This document shows positions 1-7,532 of a stretch of 64,000 nucleotides of DNA, piece after piece. Below the pieces are notes generated by a model, which ran no database searches, was not told the origin of the DNA, and worked only from the letters and a program-made list of their open reading frames with translations. The position numbers and the translations under genes are program-made. The number at the start of each line of letters is the position of its first letter. Within the stretch, counting starts at the first letter, position 1. The stretch is taken from assembly GCF_000429065.1 (NCBI RefSeq), contig NZ_AUBD01000011.1:5001-69000 (forward strand), written 5' to 3'. This DNA comes from Silanimonas lenta DSM 16282. Its GTDB lineage: Bacteria; Pseudomonadota; Gammaproteobacteria; Xanthomonadales; Xanthomonadaceae.

Positions 1-48
<48 letters not shown>

Positions 49-250
49 AAGCAAAAAGCTTTAAGCAGATCGTCGACCCCGAGCTTGCGTCGCTTGCTTG
101 ACAATTGACAGTGCTCATGATCGAGCGTCTGCAAGATTGATGATGACCATCACCACCCTGCAGGCACCCGCACAAAACACCTGCGCGTACTTTCAAAGAT
201 CTACCCCCAACCGGCGCCTTTCGCGCCACCAGGCGTTTCGCCCGAGGGAG
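49..250 (-). other. rRNA operon leader (pre-16S spacer)
   Basis: Roughly 200 nt lie between the inferred proximal promoter and the mature 16S 5' end and carry no convincing protein gene. On the minus strand there is a GATCTTTGAAA stretch (191-201) and a TGCTTTAAC stretch next to the 16S start. Both only loosely resemble rrn boxA antitermination sites. A short GC hairpin (about 212-227) is also visible. Role inferred from position. Confidence 0.6.
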
Positions 251-256
251 CCGCAC

Positions 257-284
257 ACTATACAGCACTTTCGAAGAACGTCAA
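257..284 (-). promoter_or_regulatory. proximal rRNA promoter (P2-like)
   Basis: Minus strand: TTGACG (279-284), a 16-nt spacer, then TATAGT (257-262). The discriminator GTGCGGCTCC is GC-rich, as expected of stringently controlled rRNA promoters. Predicted start is near 250, about 200 nt upstream of the 16S. Confidence 0.8.
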
Positions 285-359
285 CACCTCAGCACCGACA
301 TCCTCCTCCAGCCCCTCCACCACACCAGCCCATCAAGGCCGCCCGGCGAAGGGGCGCGA

Positions 360-389
360 ACTATAGGCAAACCCCTCCCCCCAGCGCAA
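360..389 (-). promoter_or_regulatory. distal rRNA promoter (P1-like)
   Basis: Minus strand: TTGCGC (384-389), an 18-nt spacer, then TATAGT (360-365) and a GC-rich discriminator (TCGCGCCCC). It lies about 100 nt upstream of the proximal promoter, giving a tandem P1/P2 arrangement like that of enterobacterial rrn operons. The -35 is weaker than that of the proximal promoter. Confidence 0.6.
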
Positions 390-392
390 GAG

Positions 393-416
393 CCCCACAC
401 CCCAACACCCAACCCC
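393..416 (-). other. G-quadruplex-like motif upstream of the rRNA promoter
   Basis: Read on the minus strand, this is four G-tracts of 4, 3, 4 and 4 with loops of 2, 4 and 3 nt (GGGGTTGGGTGTTGGGG then TGTGGGG). It ends 3 nt upstream of the distal -35, where an AT-rich UP element is normally expected. The wider 361-480 stretch is strongly strand-biased: almost only C and A on the plus strand. Confidence 0.55.
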
Positions 417-615
417 AAACCACCACCCGTTCAGACACCACACCCCAACACCCAGCAACCACAAGAAAAACACCTGAACCAGAACCGCGCAGACCACTCC
501 CCGGCACACAGCACCAAACAGGACGAAGAGCGCTGGATCGCCGCCCGGGAGGCATCGCTACACTCCAGGCGATCCCGGCCCGACCCTCGCGCCGCCCCCC
601 CACAAGGACTCCGCC

Positions 616-1077
616 ATGCCTCGACTCGGCCTGCTGCTCTCCCTGCTTTCCGCGCTCGTGCTTGCCACCGCCTGCAGCGGCGCTACGACACATTGGGTGG
701 AAGTGGGCGGGCAGCGCTTCAGCGTGGAGCTGGCGCTGGACCACGAGACGCGCGCCCGCGGGCTGATGTACCGCGAGTCGATGCCCGAGGACCACGGCAT
801 GCTCTTCGTGCACGAGCGCGAGGAGCCGCTCGCCTACTGGATGAAGAACACGCGGATCCCGCTCGACATCCTCTACTTCGATGCCGGGCGCCGGCTGGTG
901 TCGATCCAGCGCGGGGTGCCGACCTGCTCGGCGGGCGATGCCTGCCCGAACTACCCGAGCCGCGGGCCGGCGAAATACGTGCTGGAACTCAATGCCGGGC
1001 GCTCCGATGCGCTGGGCCTGAAGCCGGGCGACCCGATCCGCTTCTCGCCGGGCATCCCCGAGACCGGCCAGCCCTGA
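616..1077 (+). CDS. DUF192 family lipoprotein
   Basis: 153 aa. The N-terminus is a lipoprotein-type signal with a hydrophobic stretch and an LATAC lipobox near residues 16-20, so the mature protein is probably an acylated envelope protein. The rest matches the small DUF192 domain, with the typical RGLMYRESMPEDHGMLF and YWMKNTRIPLDILY blocks near residues 48-82. Function of the family is unknown. AAGGA (603-607) precedes the ATG. A TACACT hexamer at 559-564 could be a -10, but no good -35 is present. Convergent with the rubredoxin gene. Confidence 0.9.
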   Translation: MPRLGLLLSLLSALVLATACSGATTHWVEVGGQRFSVELALDHETRARGLMYRESMPEDHGMLFVHEREEPLAYWMKNTRIPLDILYFDAGRRLVSIQRGVPTCSAGDACPNYPSRGPAKYVLELNAGRSDALGLKPGDPIRFSPGIPETGQP

Positions 1078-1101
1078 GACCAGGCACGGAGCGGCGCGGG
1101 T

Positions 1102-1281
1102 TCAGACCTCGACCATCTCGAAGTCGGCCTTGCCCACGCCACAGTCGGGGCAGCACCAGTCCTCGGGCACATCGGCCCAGCGGGTGCCGGGCGGAATGCC
1201 CTCGGCGGGCAGACCCTGAGCCTCGTCGTAGAGGAAGCCGCAGACGCAGCAGACCCAGGTCTTGTAGGGGGCATCGCTCAT
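1102..1281 (-). CDS. rubredoxin
   Basis: 59 aa, the usual size of a small cytoplasmic one-iron electron carrier. The four iron ligands are in two knuckles: C11-x-x-C14-G and C44-P-D-C47-G. The intervening aromatic and acidic residues ([20 protein letters not shown]) are typical of the family. The start at 1281 was chosen because the domain begins immediately after MSDAPYK; in-frame sequence upstream has no family similarity. Partner enzyme not evident here; it lies head-to-head with thiE. Confidence 0.95.
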   Translation of the reverse strand: MSDAPYKTWVCCVCGFLYDEAQGLPAEGIPPGTRWADVPEDWCCPDCGVGKADFEMVEV

Positions 1282-1387
1282 CACAGGGCTCCGCAAGGCG
1301 ATTCGATGCAAGGACCGACAGCCTGCCATGGCCGGTGTGAGACGGCGAGCAGGGGCGCAGCGGCCGGGCGCGAGCTCCCGGGCAGGC

Positions 1388-1393
1388 GATAAT
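1388..1393 (+). promoter_or_regulatory. candidate -10 box of thiE (leaderless geometry)
   Basis: GATAAT ends 6 nt before the chosen thiE ATG, so transcription would begin at or next to the start codon. The same hexamer-to-ATG distance recurs before pulA (6 nt) and glgP (7 nt). No clear -35 is visible. Confidence 0.45.
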
Positions 1394-1399
1394 GCCGGC

Positions 1400-2035
1400 A
1401 TGCCGATGCGCGGCCTCTACCTCATCACCCCGGACGACGACGACCGCGACCGCCTGCTGGAGCGCGTGGCCGCCGTGCTGCCGGCCCGCCCCGCCCTGCT
1501 GCAGTACCGGAACAAGCGGGCCTCGGACGAGCGCCGCCGCGACGAGGCGCGGGCGATCAAGGCCCTGTGCGATGCCGTGGGCGTGCCATTGGTGGTGAAC
1601 GATGACTGGCGGCTCGCCCTCGAGATCGGGGCCGCCGGGGCGCATCTGGGCGAGGACGACGGCGATCTTTCGGAAGCACGGCGCGCGGCGCCGGGACTGC
1701 TGCTCGGCGCTTCCTGCTACGACGATCTGTCCCGCGCCCGGGCGATGGCCAAGGCCGGCGCCGACTATCTCGCCTTCGGCGCCTTCTTCCCCACCCGCAC
1801 CAAGGCCACCACGCGGCGCGCCACGCCCGCACTGCTGCGTGAGGCCGCCGTGCTCGGCCGGCCGCGGGTCGCCATCGGCGGCATCCGCACCGATAATGCA
1901 CCGGCCCTGCTGGCCGCGGGGGCCGATCTGCTCGCCGTGGTGGGGGCGGTGTTCGAGGCCCCCGATCCGCTGGCGGAGGCCCGGCGCTTCACCGCGCTGT
2001 TCGACGCCACTCCAGCCCACGCCGCGGCGGACTGA
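1400..2035 (+). CDS. thiE: thiamine-phosphate synthase
   Basis: 211 aa, normal family length. ThiE joins HMP-pyrophosphate and thiazole phosphate to make thiamine monophosphate in the cytoplasm. The TIM-barrel blocks are visible: GLYLITPD at the N-terminus, LLQYRNK, the [13 protein letters not shown] strand, [24 protein letters not shown] and the C-terminal AIGGI phosphate loop. A start at 1328 would add 24 unconserved residues; the ATG at 1400 (or 1406) fits the family. It is unlinked to thiC, which lies at 60744-62624. No Shine-Dalgarno is visible, consistent with leaderless translation. Confidence 0.93.
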   Translation: MPMRGLYLITPDDDDRDRLLERVAAVLPARPALLQYRNKRASDERRRDEARAIKALCDAVGVPLVVNDDWRLALEIGAAGAHLGEDDGDLSEARRAAPGLLLGASCYDDLSRARAMAKAGADYLAFGAFFPTRTKATTRRATPALLREAAVLGRPRVAIGGIRTDNAPALLAAGADLLAVVGAVFEAPDPLAEARRFTALFDATPAHAAAD

Positions 2036-2092
2036 GAGGCTGGCCCTGCCGCCCTGCCCGTCGCCCCCAACCCGCTCCTGATCCTGTTTCCG

Positions 2093-3385
2093 ATGAAGAC
2101 CGACCGAAGCCACGCCCTCTACACCCGCGCCCTCGAGCTGCTGCCCGGCGGCGTGAACTCGCCGGTGCGCGCCTTCAAGTCGGTGGGCGGCGAGCCCTTC
2201 TTCGCCAGGCGGGCGAAGGGCGCCTGGATCGAGGACGTGGACGGCAACCGCTATGTCGACTACATCGGCAGCTGGGGGCCGATGATCGCCGGCCATGCCC
2301 GCGAGGAAGTGCTGGAAGCGGTGCGCGAGGTGATGGCAGACGGCCTGAGCTTCGGCGTGCCCAATGCGCTGGAAGTGACGATGGCCGAGGAGATCACCCG
2401 CCTCGTGCCGAGCTGCGAGATGGTGCGGATGGTGAACTCCGGCACCGAGGCCACGCTCTCGGCGATCCGGCTGGCGCGGGGCGCCACCGGGCGTAGCCGG
2501 ATCGTGAAGTTCGAGGGCTGCTACCACGGCCATGGCGACAGCTTCCTGGTGAAGGCCGGCTCCGGCGCGCTCACCTTCGGCCTGCCGAACTCGCCGGGCG
2601 TGCCCAAGGCGCTCGCCGACCTCACGCTCATCCTGCCCTACAACGATTTCGAGGCCGCCACGCGCCTGTTCGACGAGGTGGGCAAGGACATCGCCGGCGT
2701 GATCGTCGAGCCGGTGGTGGGCAATGCCAACTGCATCCCGCCGGAGCCGGGCTACCTCGAGCACCTGCGCGCCCTGTGCACGAAACACGGCGCGGTGCTG
2801 ATCTTCGACGAGGTGATGACCGGCTTCCGCGTATCGCTCGGCGGTGCGCAACAGCTGTATGGCGTGCGCCCGGACCTCAGCACCTTCGGCAAGATCATCG
2901 GCGGCGGCATGCCGGTGGGCGCCTACGGCGGCCGCCGTGACCTGATGCAGCAGATCGCCCCGGCCGGCCCGATCTACCAGGCCGGCACCCTGAGCGGGAA
3001 CCCGGTGGCGATGGCGGCCGGCCTCGCGACGCTGAAGCTGATCCAGCAGCCAGGCTTCTACGAGGGGCTCTCTGCCACGACCGATGCCCTGGTGGCCGGC
3101 TTCGAGGCCGCTGCCGCCGAGGCCGGGGTGGCCTTCAGCACCCGCCATGTCTGCGCCATGTTCGGGCTGTACTTCACCGCCGAGCGCGTGACGCGCTTCG
3201 AACAGGCCAAGGCCGCCGACACCGCGCGCTTCAACCGCTTCTTCCACGCCATGCTGAAGCGCGGCGTCTACCTCGCGCCCTCGGCCTTCGAGGCCGGCTT
3301 CGTCTCCTCGATGCATGGCGAGGCCGAGATCGCGCATACCCTGGAGGCCGCCCGCGCCGCCTTCCGCGAGGTGGCCGCCACGTGA
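2093..3385 (+). CDS. hemL: glutamate-1-semialdehyde 2,1-aminomutase
   Basis: 430 aa, full length. HemL converts glutamate-1-semialdehyde into 5-aminolevulinate, the C5-pathway precursor of haem. It is a class III PLP aminotransferase; the Schiff-base lysine is K267 in the [18 protein letters not shown] block. The [14 protein letters not shown]-terminus, VNSGTEAT and FDEVMTGFR motifs are all intact. Its TGA overlaps the GTG start of the HAD gene (GTGA), so the two are probably translationally coupled. Confidence 0.97.
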   Translation: MKTDRSHALYTRALELLPGGVNSPVRAFKSVGGEPFFARRAKGAWIEDVDGNRYVDYIGSWGPMIAGHAREEVLEAVREVMADGLSFGVPNALEVTMAEEITRLVPSCEMVRMVNSGTEATLSAIRLARGATGRSRIVKFEGCYHGHGDSFLVKAGSGALTFGLPNSPGVPKALADLTLILPYNDFEAATRLFDEVGKDIAGVIVEPVVGNANCIPPEPGYLEHLRALCTKHGAVLIFDEVMTGFRVSLGGAQQLYGVRPDLSTFGKIIGGGMPVGAYGGRRDLMQQIAPAGPIYQAGTLSGNPVAMAAGLATLKLIQQPGFYEGLSATTDALVAGFEAAAAEAGVAFSTRHVCAMFGLYFTAERVTRFEQAKAADTARFNRFFHAMLKRGVYLAPSAFEAGFVSSMHGEAEIAHTLEAARAAFREVAAT

Positions 3386-4023
3386 GTCCACGTCCGCGAC
3401 CGCGGCTGGTGATCTTCGACCTCGACGAGGTGCTGGTCGACTACAGCCGCGTGCCGCGGATCGAGGCCCTGTCGCGGGCGGTGGGCGCCCCGCCGTCGCT
3501 CATCGATGCCGCGCTGTTCCGCAGCGGGCTGGAGGCGAAGAACGACCGCGGCGACCTCGGCATCGAGGACTACCTCGACGCCGTGCGCCGCCGCCATGGC
3601 ATCGACATCCCGCTCGAGGCCTTCATCGAGGCGCGGCGGCAGAGCATGCGCCTGCGCCGCGAGGTGCTGGCGATCGCCGAGGCGCTGGCGCCGCAGACCA
3701 CGCTGGCGCTGTTCACCAACAACGGCCAGTGGCTGGGCCGGCAGCTGCCGAAGCTGCTGCCGGAGCTGCGGCCCCTGTTCGGCACCCGCATGGTGACGAG
3801 CGGCCAGCTCGGGCTGACCAAGCCCGACCCGCGGGCCTACTTCGCCTGCCTGTCCACCCTGGGCTTCTCCCCGGCCTCGGCGCTGATGATCGACGACCGC
3901 GAGGACAACGTGGCCGGGGCGCGCAGCGCCGGGCTGGATGCCATCCACTACACCACCCCCGCCGGGCTCGCCGAGGAACTGGCGCGCCGCGGCTTCGACC
4001 TGGAACCCGCGCATGCCGACTGA
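3382..4023 (+). CDS. HAD-superfamily hydrolase
   Basis: 213 aa with a GTG start overlapping hemL by 4 nt. HAD motifs are present: motif [13 protein letters not shown] near residues 10-21, motif II LFTNN, a lysine in [10 protein letters not shown], and motif [14 protein letters not shown]. The sequence resembles the phosphoglycolate-phosphatase/epoxide-hydrolase-like branch, but the substrate cannot be told. Coupling to hemL and to the downstream PLP enzyme suggests co-expression only. Confidence 0.85.
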   Translation: MSPRPRPRLVIFDLDEVLVDYSRVPRIEALSRAVGAPPSLIDAALFRSGLEAKNDRGDLGIEDYLDAVRRRHGIDIPLEAFIEARRQSMRLRREVLAIAEALAPQTTLALFTNNGQWLGRQLPKLLPELRPLFGTRMVTSGQLGLTKPDPRAYFACLSTLGFSPASALMIDDREDNVAGARSAGLDAIHYTTPAGLAEELARRGFDLEPAHAD

Positions 4024-5152
4024 ACGGCGCCTCGAGACCCTGGCGGTGCACGCCGGGGGAGAATCCGACCCGCACAACGGCGCGGTAGCCCCGCCACTGC
4101 ATCTTTCCACCACCTTCCGCCACGGCCCGGCGGCCGAGCGGATGGCGGGCTACGAATACCAGCGCGAGGGCAACCCCACGCAGGACCGGCTGGAAACCGC
4201 GCTGGCTGCCCTCGAGGGCGGTGCGGCGGCCCTGGCCTACGGCTCGGGCATGGCGGCGATGACCGCGGCGCTCGAGTGCCTGCCCCCCGGCAGCGAGGTG
4301 CTGATCCCCGAGGACTGCTATGCCGGCCTGCGCTCGCTGGGCGCCGAGTTCCTGCCCGAACGCGGGGTGACGGTGCGCCGCGTCGACCAGACCGATCCGG
4401 CCGCGGTGGCGGCGGCGATGGGGCCGGCGGTGCGGATGATCTGGGCCGAGACGCCCTCGAACCCGCAGCTGCGCATCGCCGATCTCGCCGCCCTGTCGGC
4501 CATCGCGAGGCAGCATGATGCCCTGCTGGCAGTGGACAACACCTTCGCCACCCCGGTGCTGCAGCAGCCCCTCGCCCTCGGCGCCGACCTCGTGATGCAT
4601 TCCACCACCAAGTACATGGGCGGCCACAGCGACGTGATGGGCGGCGCCCTGGTGTTCGCCCGCCGCGATGCCCTGTTCGAGAAGGCCGCACACCGCCGCC
4701 ACATCACCGGCAACATCCTCGCCCCGTTCTCGGCCTGGCTCACCCTGCGCGGCCTGCGCTCGCTGCCGGCGCGCATGGCCTGGCACTGCGCCAATGCCCG
4801 GCGGGTGGCCGAGTTCCTCGCCGCGCAGCCGACGGTGGCACGGGTGCACTACCCCGGCCTTGCCGGCCACCCGAACCATGCGGTGGCCGCGCGGCAGATG
4901 CGCGACTTCGGCGGCATGGTCTCGGTGGAGTTCAAGGGCGGCCGGGAAGCGGCGCTCGCCTTCGCCGGGGCGGTGGAACTCTTCACCAATGCCACCTCGC
5001 TCGGCGGCGTGGAATCCCTGATCGAACACCGCGCCTCGGTGGAGGGGCCGAACCCGGTCTCGCCACCGGGCCTGCTGCGGCTCTCGGTGGGCCTGGAGCA
5101 CGCCGAGGACCTGCTCGAGGACCTGGCGCGCGGCATCGCCGCGCTCGGCTGA
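4013..5152 (+). CDS. cystathionine gamma-synthase / gamma-lyase family PLP enzyme
   Basis: 379 aa, normal for the Cys/Met metabolism PLP family. K200 in the MHSTTKYMGGHSD block is the PLP lysine. Other family signatures are TLAVHAG at the start, PPLHLSTTF, YEYQREGNPT, YGSGMAA and the C-terminal EHADLLEDL-type motif. It could be a cystathionine gamma-synthase (metB-like), a beta-lyase or a gamma-lyase; sequence inspection does not separate them. The ATG at 4013 overlaps the HAD stop, making a three-gene coupled unit with hemL. Confidence 0.88.
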   Translation: MPTERRLETLAVHAGGESDPHNGAVAPPLHLSTTFRHGPAAERMAGYEYQREGNPTQDRLETALAALEGGAAALAYGSGMAAMTAALECLPPGSEVLIPEDCYAGLRSLGAEFLPERGVTVRRVDQTDPAAVAAAMGPAVRMIWAETPSNPQLRIADLAALSAIARQHDALLAVDNTFATPVLQQPLALGADLVMHSTTKYMGGHSDVMGGALVFARRDALFEKAAHRRHITGNILAPFSAWLTLRGLRSLPARMAWHCANARRVAEFLAAQPTVARVHYPGLAGHPNHAVAARQMRDFGGMVSVEFKGGREAALAFAGAVELFTNATSLGGVESLIEHRASVEGPNPVSPPGLLRLSVGLEHAEDLLEDLARGIAALG

Positions 5153-5170
5153 GCGCGGCAGGGGCCGCCG

Positions 5171-5590
5171 CTACCAGCGGCCGATGTTCGGCATCGAGGC
5201 CCAGGGCTCGCGCGGGGGCAGGGCCTCGCCGGCCTGCAGCAGCTCGATCGAGATCTGGTCGGGGGACCGCACGAAGGCCATGCGGCCATCGCGCGGCGGC
5301 CGGTTGATGGTGACGCCATGCGCCTGCAGGCGCTCGCAGGCGGCATAGATGTCGTCCACCGCGAAGGCGAGGTGGCCGAAGTTGCGGGCGCTGCCGTAGT
5401 CCTCGTCGTCGTAGTTGTAGGTGAGCTCGACCTCGACCTCGGGATTGGCCGGGGCGGCGAGGTAGACCAGGGTGAAGCGGCCCTCGGGGTAGTCCTTGCG
5501 CCGGGTTTCGACGAGGCCCAGGGCATCGCGATAGAAGCGCAGCGAGGCCTCGAGGTCGCGGACGCGGACCATGGCATGCAGGTAACGCAT
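5171..5590 (-). CDS. gloA: lactoylglutathione lyase (glyoxalase I), VOC family
   Basis: 139 aa, a single-subunit-type glyoxalase I of the expected size. Glyoxalase I isomerises the methylglyoxal-glutathione hemithioacetal to S-lactoylglutathione. Family hallmarks are YLHAMVRVRDLEASLRFY, GLVETRRKDYPEGRFTLVYL, ELTYNYD, the metal-binding H in GHLAFAVDDIY and the C-terminal glutamate in QISIELLQ. The N-terminal His, two Glu and second His metal ligands are all present. Its stop lies only 18 nt from the end of the upstream plus-strand gene. Confidence 0.94.
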   Translation of the reverse strand: MRYLHAMVRVRDLEASLRFYRDALGLVETRRKDYPEGRFTLVYLAAPANPEVEVELTYNYDDEDYGSARNFGHLAFAVDDIYAACERLQAHGVTINRPPRDGRMAFVRSPDQISIELLQAGEALPPREPWASMPNIGRW

Positions 5591-5622
5591 GGCGGAATGA
5601 CTCCTTCAGGAAGGCGGGAAGG

Positions 5623-6438
5623 CTAGAGGAACAGATCCGGCAGCAGGGGCTGCGCAGGATCGACGGCATAGGGCGTGAAGTCGGTGACGCCGGCCTCGCG
5701 CAGCACGTCCTCGTCGATCAGGAACTGGCCGGAAGCCCCGCGGGCCTCGCGGCAGAGCACGGCATGCGCGGCATCGGCCACCACTTCCGGGCGGCGGCAG
5801 CGCGCCACGTCCACGCCCGGGATCATGTTGAGGGCGTCGGTGGCGATCACCGTCTTCGGCCACAGGGCATTGACCGCCACGCCACGCGGGCCGAACTCGG
5901 CGGCGAGACCGAGGGTGACGAAGCTCATGCCCATCTTGGCGAGGGTGTAGCCGGTATGCGGCCCCCACCACTTCGGGTCGAGGGTGGGCGGCGGGGCCAA
6001 GGTGAGGATGTGCGGGTTCGGCGCCTTCAGCAGGTACGGGAGGGCCTTCTGCGCGCAGAGGAAGCTGCCGCGGCTGTTGACCTGCTGCATCAGGTCGAAG
6101 CGCTTCATCGGCGTGTCCAGCGTGCCTTTCAGCCAGATCGCACTGGCGTTGTTGACGAGGATGTCGAGGCCGCCGAAGCGCTCGACCGTGGCGGCCACCG
6201 CGGCCTCGACCTCGGCCTCCTCGCGGATGTCGCACTTGAGGGCGAGCGCCCGTCCGCCCGCGGCCTCCACCGCCGCGGCGGCGCTGTGGATGGTGCCGGG
6301 CAGCTTGGGATTGGGCACCGCGGACTTGGCGGCAATGGCGATGTTGGCGCCGTCGCGGGCGGCGCGCAGGGCGATGGCGAGCCCGATGCCGCGCGAGGCG
6401 CCGGTGATGAAGAGGATTTTTCCAGCGAGCGTGTTCAT
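5623..6438 (-). CDS. SDR-family oxidoreductase (HSDL2-like), altered active-site serine
   Basis: 271 aa. Short-chain dehydrogenase/reductase with TGASRGIG cofactor loop (residues about 13-20), the NNAS motif and the YTLAK catalytic Tyr-Lys. It most resembles the N-terminal domain of HSDL2-type SDRs, including the PPxxLDPKWW insertion and WPKT after the active site. The serine normally found in the ILxxSPP segment is read here as ALA (codon GCC, about 6020). The sterol-carrier-like C-terminal domain of HSDL2 is absent. It follows the Lon-substrate-binding-domain gene by 14 nt, so the two are probably one operon. Confidence 0.88.
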   Translation of the reverse strand: MNTLAGKILFITGASRGIGLAIALRAARDGANIAIAAKSAVPNPKLPGTIHSAAAAVEAAGGRALALKCDIREEAEVEAAVAATVERFGGLDILVNNASAIWLKGTLDTPMKRFDLMQQVNSRGSFLCAQKALPYLLKAPNPHILTLAPPPTLDPKWWGPHTGYTLAKMGMSFVTLGLAAEFGPRGVAVNALWPKTVIATDALNMIPGVDVARCRRPEVVADAAHAVLCREARGASGQFLIDEDVLREAGVTDFTPYAVDPAQPLLPDLFL

Positions 6439-6452
6439 GCGCCAAGCATGGC

Positions 6453-7037
6453 TCAGGCCAGCTGCGGCAGCCAGCGCAGCAGGGCATCGAGGCGCTGCGC
6501 CGGGGCATCCTCCTCAAGCAGGTGCAGGCGCTGGTCATGGCTGAGCGGCAACAGTTCCGCCAGCCGCCAGGACACCCAGTCGGCATCGTCGTAGCAGGCC
6601 TGCTCGGCATAGGCATGCGGGCCGCCGGCGCGCTCGAGCAGGCGCTGCAGGAGATCGGCGAGGAAGCCGTGCTGCGCCGCCACCGGCTGGCGCGGCGGCA
6701 CAGGCAGCCAGCGCACCTCGCCCAGCACCAGGCCATCGTCCTGCACCGTGCGGCGCTCGACGCGGAAGCGGCGCTCGCCCTCCACCGCGATGCCGAGCAC
6801 CCCGGGCTCGCGCATGGTGAAGTCGACGATCCTCGCCTCGGTGCCGGTGCGGGCCGGAACGGCAGGCCGCCCCACCTCCTCGCCCTCGAGGATCAGACAG
6901 ACCCCAAAACCGCTGCCCTCGCGGGCGCAGCGCTTGACCATGCCGAGGTAGCGCGGCTCGAACACCCGCAGCGCCAGGACGCCGCCGGGCAGCAGCACGG
7001 TGCGCAGCGGGAACAGCGGCAGCGGAGACTCGCTCAT
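6453..7037 (-). CDS. LON peptidase substrate-binding domain protein
   Basis: 194 aa. A free-standing Lon N-terminal (PUA-like) domain without the AAA or peptidase domains of Lon. The PLFPLRTVLLPGGVLALRVFEPRY block at the N-terminus is diagnostic. The C-terminal half (residues about 120-190) is helical and ends in LHLLEEDAPAQRLDALLRWL, as in standalone members. The function of such proteins is not established. First gene of a probable two-gene unit with the SDR gene. Confidence 0.92.
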   Translation of the reverse strand: MSESPLPLFPLRTVLLPGGVLALRVFEPRYLGMVKRCAREGSGFGVCLILEGEEVGRPAVPARTGTEARIVDFTMREPGVLGIAVEGERRFRVERRTVQDDGLVLGEVRWLPVPPRQPVAAQHGFLADLLQRLLERAGGPHAYAEQACYDDADWVSWRLAELLPLSHDQRLHLLEEDAPAQRLDALLRWLPQLA

Positions 7038-7240
7038 CGTGGGCGGGGGTCACGGGGGTGGATGAGCATGACGCGACGCCCGGCGGCAGGGCGTGACGGC
7101 GGTCGTGTGATGCGCATTGCGTCCGGAATCCGGCCCTGGCCGCCGGGCCCGGGGCCGTATCGATCGCAACCATGCCCCTTTGTGATCAAGGCCATGGCCT
7201 AGAGCCGGGGCTCGAAAGCGCGCTCATGCCAAAACCGCAG

Positions 7241-7271
7241 TTGACAGACGCAAAAGCCCCGTGCTTTCAAT
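7241..7271 (+). promoter_or_regulatory. candidate promoter of the ilv-leu operon
   Basis: A perfect TTGACA (7241-7246) is followed, after 19 nt, by TTCAAT (7266-7271). The -10 is imperfect and the spacer long. The hexamer ends 6 nt before the leader-peptide ATG, the same geometry seen before thiE and pulA, so the leader mRNA may begin at its start codon. Confidence 0.5.
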
Positions 7272-7277
7272 CCCCGC

Positions 7278-7418
7278 ATGTTCACCACCGCGCTGCCGCT
7301 GGCTTCCCACGTCGCCGAGACCGCCCTCGTGCCGGTCCTCGATGTCGTGCCCGCGGCCGCGCTGCTCATCGTCGTCGTCCTTCTTATTCGCCCCTCCACC
7401 GGTGCGGGATCGACGTGA
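7278..7418 (+). CDS. ilvL: branched-chain amino acid leader peptide (attenuator)
   Basis: 46-codon ORF from ATG 7278 to TGA 7416-7418. Codons 29-37 (7362-7388) read Leu-Leu-Ile-Val-Val-Val-Leu-Leu-Ile, an uninterrupted run of the three products of the operon. Further Leu and Val codons precede it. The run includes CTT CTT ATT, codons otherwise scarce in this GC-rich genome. It is followed by mutually exclusive RNA hairpins and then by ilvD, the layout of ilvGMEDA-type leaders in enterobacteria. The peptide itself needs no function; ribosome stalling at the control codons is the inferred signal. No Shine-Dalgarno is evident. Confidence 0.85.
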   Translation: MFTTALPLASHVAETALVPVLDVVPAAALLIVVVLLIRPSTGAGST

Positions 7419-7466
7419 CCTAAGAACAACGCAGCAACCAGGTCCGAAACGAAAACCCCGCACCGG
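7399..7466 (+). promoter_or_regulatory. antiterminator pairing of the ilv attenuator
   Basis: CCGGTGCGGG (7399-7408), inside the last leader codons, is a perfect 10-nt complement of CCCGCACCGG (7457-7466), the left arm of the terminator. A ribosome stalled at 7362-7388 would leave 7399-7408 free to pair and block the terminator. A ribosome reaching the TGA would cover it. Confidence 0.8.
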
Positions 7467-7490
7467 CAACGGTGCGGGGTTTCGCGTTTC
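7453..7490 (+). terminator. attenuator terminator upstream of ilvD
   Basis: Perfect 12-bp stem: AAACCCCGCACC (7453-7464), a 6-nt loop, then GGTGCGGGGTTT (7471-7482). A broken T-rich tail follows (TTTCGCGTTTC). It competes with the antiterminator for the same left arm. Confidence 0.85.
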
Positions 7491-7532
7491 AGGGCTTCCG
7501 GATTCCCCTCGACGCCTCGAAACCCGCCAGCC

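Noticed and set aside
191-201. boxA antitermination site in the rRNA leader
   Set aside because: GATCTTTGAAA is only a loose match, so it is mentioned but not called as a feature.
393-480. C/A-rich block as a coding repeat
   Set aside because: No period of three and no conserved frame; better explained as a structured or skewed upstream region.
98-766. Open frame on the plus strand through the rRNA leader
   Set aside because: It spans the rRNA promoters and the C/A-rich block and has a low-complexity Pro/Thr/Arg translation without recognisable domains.
1328-1399. Longer start for thiE
   Set aside because: The extra 24 residues are Arg/Gly-rich and unlike the family; the conserved strand starts right after the ATG at 1400/1406.
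989-3391. Very long open frame on the minus strand across thiE and hemL
   Set aside because: It is an antisense shadow in GC-rich DNA; its translation has no family similarity and it overlaps clear genes. Similar long shadows at 7224-9338, 10173-11963, 13543-15543, 20132-22270, 43341-45161 and 50806-53229 were left out for the same reason.
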